NCBI GenBank assembly: GCA_036677445.1
Contig: JAVBWI010000017.1
Coordinates: 290,088 to 354,087 of the forward strand
Reading direction: 5' to 3'
DNA from: JAVBWI01 sp036677445
GTDB taxonomy: Bacteria; Bacillota; Clostridia; Christensenellales; CAG-138
DNA length: 64,000 nucleotides
The translations under genes and the position numbers were made by a program. The notes under the pieces were generated by a model. That model worked only from the letters and a program-made list of their open reading frames with translations. It had not been told where the DNA came from and did not search any database. Below, in pieces: positions 60,777-64,000 of the stretch. Each line of letters opens with the position of its first letter. The stretch's first letter is position 1.

Positions 60777-60842
60777 ATTGCTTCCTCCTTTCTGCAATAC
60801 GGTTTGTGTATTGCGCTCATCGCTCGTTTTTTCTGATGGCTT

Positions 60843-60909
60843 ATTATAATGAACGGTTAGGGAACTCAAACTGGCAAAACGTCCTCACGACGGTCCCATT
60901 TCGGTCTCA
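60843..60909 (-). promoter_or_regulatory. VPRTG gene promoter with three 11-bp-phased repeats
   Basis: On the minus strand, TGAGACCG, TGGGACCG and TGAGGACG (plus-strand starts 60902, 60891, 60880), exactly 11 bp apart. TATAAT at 60843-60848 lies 31 bases from the nearest unit, the same as for the LPXTG gene. The -35 (GTTTGA) is weak. The phased sites just upstream of the -35 suggest an activator. Confidence 0.78.
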
Positions 60910-61000
60910 TTTCATACTAATATAATAGGCTTAGTAATGATTGGCGAAAGCAGACAAAAATACCCTCCGGAACGTACCGGAGGGTGCGCAGGAGCTATAT

Positions 61001-62617
61001 TTAAATCTTTCTATGCCTGCCCAGGAAGCCGCGAAGCAGGAAGGGGACTACTCCTATATTGCGGCGGCGCGCCTCTTTTCCGCCGAAGTAGGTGTATTTT
61101 GCTTGCAGCTCCAGCAGGTTTTCGGGCGGTATCGCAAAGGGGTCCTGCTCCATCACAACAAAATCCGCCCGCTTGCCCGTTGTGAGCGTACCGCGCGTAT
61201 CTTCGTCAAACGTCGCGTACGCGCCGTTATAGGTGTAGGCGCGCAGCGCCTGGTAGACGGAAAGCCGCTCGTGCCCGAGGGGGAAGTTGACCATGCCGTG
61301 TATTTGCAGGAAAGGGTTCATATCCTGTACCGGGCTGTCGGAGGAGCCGCAGAGTATGCCGCCCATGTCGGCGATGGTGCGAAGGGGGATCTGGCGGTCG
61401 AACTGCTCAGGACGCAGATATTTACGGTAGGCTTTTTGGTACGCTTCATCCATCCACGCGTAGCCCGGCTGCGCGGTGATGACAAGGCCCATATCCCTTA
61501 CCGCGCGTTTTACCTGGTCCGCGGAGGGGAACTCAAAATGCTCGATACGGTGGCGAAGCCTTTTGGTTGCGCCGATGTTTTCGTAAGCGGATAGCAGCCG
61601 CTCGATAGCGGCGGTGCCGATGGCGTGCGCTGCGACCTGGTAGCCCGCCTCATCGGCGTTGCCTGCAAAGCGCTCTATCTGTTGCTGCGTGTAATAGCAT
61701 TTGCCGAAATTTTCTTCGTCGTTCGCATAGGATTCCGGGAACGCCGCCGTGCCGGAGCCTATGGAGCCGTCCATTTCCCATGCGCCGCACCCGCCCAAAC
61801 GCGGGCGGGAAAGAAATTTGGCGTATGGGCGCACGCGGTCCGCATCCGTATACTGCGCATACAGCCGCAGGTGGAGGGGCAGCGTGCCGCCAATGCGGCT
61901 TAAAAACCACAAACCGGAGTCGCTCTTCAAATCCTCAAAGCCGTCCAGCGCATGTAAGCAGGTGATACCGTAGCTTAGCGCGGCGTTGACGGTATTCTGT
62001 ATGCCGCGCGCCAGGCGGGGGAGGGTCAGCGAGCCGCCCACAAGGGAATTGATTTTGCCGATGTTGTGGTCGTGCGCCTCGCCGGTGAGCAGGCCGGAAT
62101 GATCCTCCTCCATCAGCCCCATGCGCATAAGCGCGTGCGTGGAATAGGCGCTGCTGTGGCCGTCCATGCTGATGAGCGCCACGGCGCGGCCGGGCAGCCA
62201 GGCGTCCAGCTCCTGCCGGGTGGGCAGGCGGTCTTCCCGTATGGAGGCGATGACGTATTGGAAGCCGATTACCAGCGACTTTTTGGGCAGGTCTTTCGCA
62301 AAGGCAATGAGCTTTTGTTTTACGCCCTCCAAGTCGCACGGCTCCAGCCTGCCGTTTTTGGGTTCGGATACGCAAAGCGCCATCTCGGAAAGCGCCGCCG
62401 TGGGCAGAAAGTGCATGTGGCTGTCCGTCAGCCCCGGCAATATGGCGCGGCCGCCCGCGTCCAGCGTCTGTTTTGCCATAGACTCGGGATTCTGCGGGTT
62501 GTTTTCAAACAGCGCCGCTATTTTGCCGCGGCGGATGCCCATGGCTGCGTAAATCTCGCCCTCACGTTCCATAGTGTAGATGCGGGCGTTGTATACGATC
62601 AAATCGAAAGCTTTCAT
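61001..62617 (-). CDS. Metal-dependent amidohydrolase, YtcJ-like
   Basis: A 538-residue cytoplasmic amidohydrolase of the amidohydrolase-3 family. Metal and catalytic motifs: LTDSHMHFLP near residue 64, HAIGTAAIERLL, RHRIEHFEF and GSSDSPV near the end. The family includes YtcJ and NfdA, which hydrolyse N-substituted formamides or related amides; the substrate is not known here. It starts nine bases after the amino-acid permease stop, so the permease may import its substrate. Confidence 0.87.
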   Translation of the reverse strand: MKAFDLIVYNARIYTMEREGEIYAAMGIRRGKIAALFENNPQNPESMAKQTLDAGGRAILPGLTDSHMHFLPTAALSEMALCVSEPKNGRLEPCDLEGVKQKLIAFAKDLPKKSLVIGFQYVIASIREDRLPTRQELDAWLPGRAVALISMDGHSSAYSTHALMRMGLMEEDHSGLLTGEAHDHNIGKINSLVGGSLTLPRLARGIQNTVNAALSYGITCLHALDGFEDLKSDSGLWFLSRIGGTLPLHLRLYAQYTDADRVRPYAKFLSRPRLGGCGAWEMDGSIGSGTAAFPESYANDEENFGKCYYTQQQIERFAGNADEAGYQVAAHAIGTAAIERLLSAYENIGATKRLRHRIEHFEFPSADQVKRAVRDMGLVITAQPGYAWMDEAYQKAYRKYLRPEQFDRQIPLRTIADMGGILCGSSDSPVQDMNPFLQIHGMVNFPLGHERLSVYQALRAYTYNGAYATFDEDTRGTLTTGKRADFVVMEQDPFAIPPENLLELQAKYTYFGGKEARRRNIGVVPFLLRGFLGRHRKI

Positions 62618-62626
62618 GCGCTCCTC

Positions 62627-63799
62627 CTACTCTATGGGGATCACGGAACCCACCGCCATCAAAATGTATCCCGCCGCCACAGCGATCTGAAATGCGGTGC
62701 CACCCCATAAGCCGATGTTCCAGGAAGCGGTGTCGCCCGCCAGCTGCCGCGCTTTGCGGGCGCTGCGGAACGCGGGCACCATCAGCACCGCCACCAGCAC
62801 CGCGATGCCGCCGCCCGCCAGCCGCATAAAGCCTAAAAAATCAGAAAAGCCGATGATGGCGATCAGGAAGGAAGGCAGCGTTGCCATCAGCCACGCGGGC
62901 CGGTCGCCCCAGCGAAGGCGCTCGCGTACGATGGTGGAAAACGCGAAGGAGATGGACCAGTAGGTGGTCACCATCGCAAGCAGCACGAAGAGCGAGCCCA
63001 ATATCGTCGCCCAGCCGCCGATCGCAGCTGACCAGCCGATGATGGCGACCTCGGTAACTTCTTTGGAAACCAGCAGCGCGCACAAAGCGATGACCAGTAT
63101 GAATACGAAGTTCATCCCCATGCCCAGCACCACCGCGCGGGGCACCAGCTTCTTATTGTGCGAAAGCCCCTCCACCGCCTGCGGCACGGAAAAGAACGCG
63201 CCGAAGCAGAACATCATCATGCCGAAAAACGCAAGCGCCGCGTTCGCGCCACCCCCTGCGGCAGGCAGCATCCGCGAAGGCGTAAGCGCCGAGGCCGCGG
63301 CAAGCACAGCCAGTATCGCCACAATACCGAGTATGGCGTATTTTTCGCACACCCCCAGCACCTTGAGCCCGAAGAACACCACGCCCGCAGCGAACAGGTA
63401 AAACAGCGCCTCCCCCGCCCACAGCGGCAGACCGGTGAGCGATTGGAGTATCTCGCCCGCGCCCGCGATATAGGCCGCGAGGTTTGCAAGGAACACCAGC
63501 CCCATCAGCACAAAAAACACCCAGGTCAGCACGGCGCCGGATTTCCCGCGGAACAGGTGCTTGTGGAAAAACTCCACCACCTGCTTGGGTTCGCCGTCGC
63601 CGGAGAACATCTCCGCGATCATCAAATGCAGCAGCAGGCTTATGCACAGCGCCGCCGCCATAATGAGCAAAGCCGGCACAAGTCCGTTTTTCTCGGCGAG
63701 ATAGGGAACCGTCATAACGCCGCCGCCGATGCCGTAACCCGCCACGATGCTTGCGGCCTCGAACAGCGTGAGCCGCCTGGTGCTGCTGTTTGCTGGCAT
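62627..63799 (-). CDS. Amino-acid permease (APC/AAAP-like)
   Basis: A 390-residue protein with about eleven membrane segments. The N-terminal FEAASIVAGYGIGGGVMTVPYLAEK is the unwound first helix typical of aromatic/neutral amino-acid permeases of the HAAAP and related families. ATG 63799 has AAAGGAG upstream; the frame is open further but includes the promoter. It probably takes up an amino acid or amide used by the downstream amidohydrolase; the pairing is inferred from the nine-base gap. Confidence 0.85.
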   Translation of the reverse strand: MPANSSTRRLTLFEAASIVAGYGIGGGVMTVPYLAEKNGLVPALLIMAAALCISLLLHLMIAEMFSGDGEPKQVVEFFHKHLFRGKSGAVLTWVFFVLMGLVFLANLAAYIAGAGEILQSLTGLPLWAGEALFYLFAAGVVFFGLKVLGVCEKYAILGIVAILAVLAAASALTPSRMLPAAGGGANAALAFFGMMMFCFGAFFSVPQAVEGLSHNKKLVPRAVVLGMGMNFVFILVIALCALLVSKEVTEVAIIGWSAAIGGWATILGSLFVLLAMVTTYWSISFAFSTIVRERLRWGDRPAWLMATLPSFLIAIIGFSDFLGFMRLAGGGIAVLVAVLMVPAFRSARKARQLAGDTASWNIGLWGGTAFQIAVAAGYILMAVGSVIPIE

Positions 63800-63851
63800 A
63801 TTGTGCTCCTTTTTCATGTATTTATGGATTTTTGTACACATGTGATACTTC

Positions 63852-63880
63852 AATATACCTCTATACAACATATTTTTCAA
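63852..63880 (-). promoter_or_regulatory. Promoter of the permease-amidohydrolase operon
   Basis: On the minus strand, TTGAAA (63875-63880), 17-bp spacer, TATATT (63852-63857). Confidence 0.7.
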
Positions 63881-63969
63881 TAGCGCCCGCGTCGGGTTGT
63901 GCATCACGCTATTTCGGTGTATAAATAAAGAAGAAATATGCCTTACCCTGCAAATACAGGGCATAGCGT

Positions 63970-64000
63970 ATCGGCAAAGCGCCAAGGGCGCTTTGCCGAT
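63970..64000. repeat. Hairpin at the window end
   Basis: Arms of 14 bp (63970-63983 and 63987-64000), beginning ATCGGCAAAG, like the third hairpin of copy D. It may be part of another repeat cut by the window edge, or a terminator. Confidence 0.4.

Overview
The window looks like chromosome of an anaerobic, endospore-forming, Gram-positive bacterium of the class Clostridia. Evidence: strong ribosome binding sites, frequent TTG and GTG starts, Gram-positive lipobox and sortase signals, spore-type genes (SpoIIQ-like peptidase, SpoIID-type enzyme, LysM-GH18 spore hydrolase), a hydrogenase-like iron-sulfur sensor, and flavin-based extracytoplasmic redox proteins. Most of it is fairly GC rich; the arabinan cluster (about 18-24.3 kb) and the 42.7-43.8 kb region are visibly more AT rich. 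No species is assigned.

Layout. 1-13 kb: end of a cupin gene; a TetR gene with its own operator and a lipoprotein flavin reductase; a CoA-transferase/GNAT/membrane-protein run; a proline symporter; a soluble [FeFe]-hydrogenase-like chemotaxis sensor; an LCP cell-wall ligase; a Gx transporter-ApbE pair. 13-18 kb: a methyltransferase, an unusual glycosyltransferase-serine hydrolase fusion, a palindrome-rich gap and a PspC protein. 18-24 kb: an arabinan utilisation operon. 24-29 kb: OsmC, SpoIIQ, a six-repeat SH3 protein, UppP and tRNA-Arg(CCU). 29-36.7 kb: a segment bounded by that tRNA and a copy of its 3' half, holding a SpoIID-type enzyme with a dockerin, a membrane-anchored cohesin protein, a zinc-ribbon protein and a chemotaxis receptor. 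37-43.7 kb: a LUD protein, a MerR-controlled fumarate-reductase-like lipoprotein, an XRE operon with two frameshifted genes, and two tiny ORFs. 43.8-50.8 kb: GH18 and alpha/beta hydrolases, a duplicated lipoprotein plus a second ApbE, and a PadR module. 51-58 kb: small membrane proteins, two transglutaminase-fold proteins, two tiny hydrophilic ORFs and an OGG1-type glycosylase. 58-64 kb: two sortase-anchored surface proteins with matching promoters, then a permease-amidohydrolase operon.

Themes. (1) Extracytoplasmic flavin chemistry: two ApbE FMN transferases, two FMN/FAD lipoprotein reductases under different regulators, and a duplicated lipoprotein next to the second ApbE. (2) Cell-envelope and surface assembly: LCP, UppP, SpoIID-dockerin/cohesin, SH3 and LPXTG proteins. 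(3) Intergenic DNA rich in modular hairpin repeats whose stems change compensatorily while a short loop stays constant.

The three most interesting observations are the translationally coupled cohesin/dockerin pair, the constant-loop hairpin repeat family, and the two LPXTG promoters that share three 11-bp-phased repeats at the same distance from their -10 boxes.
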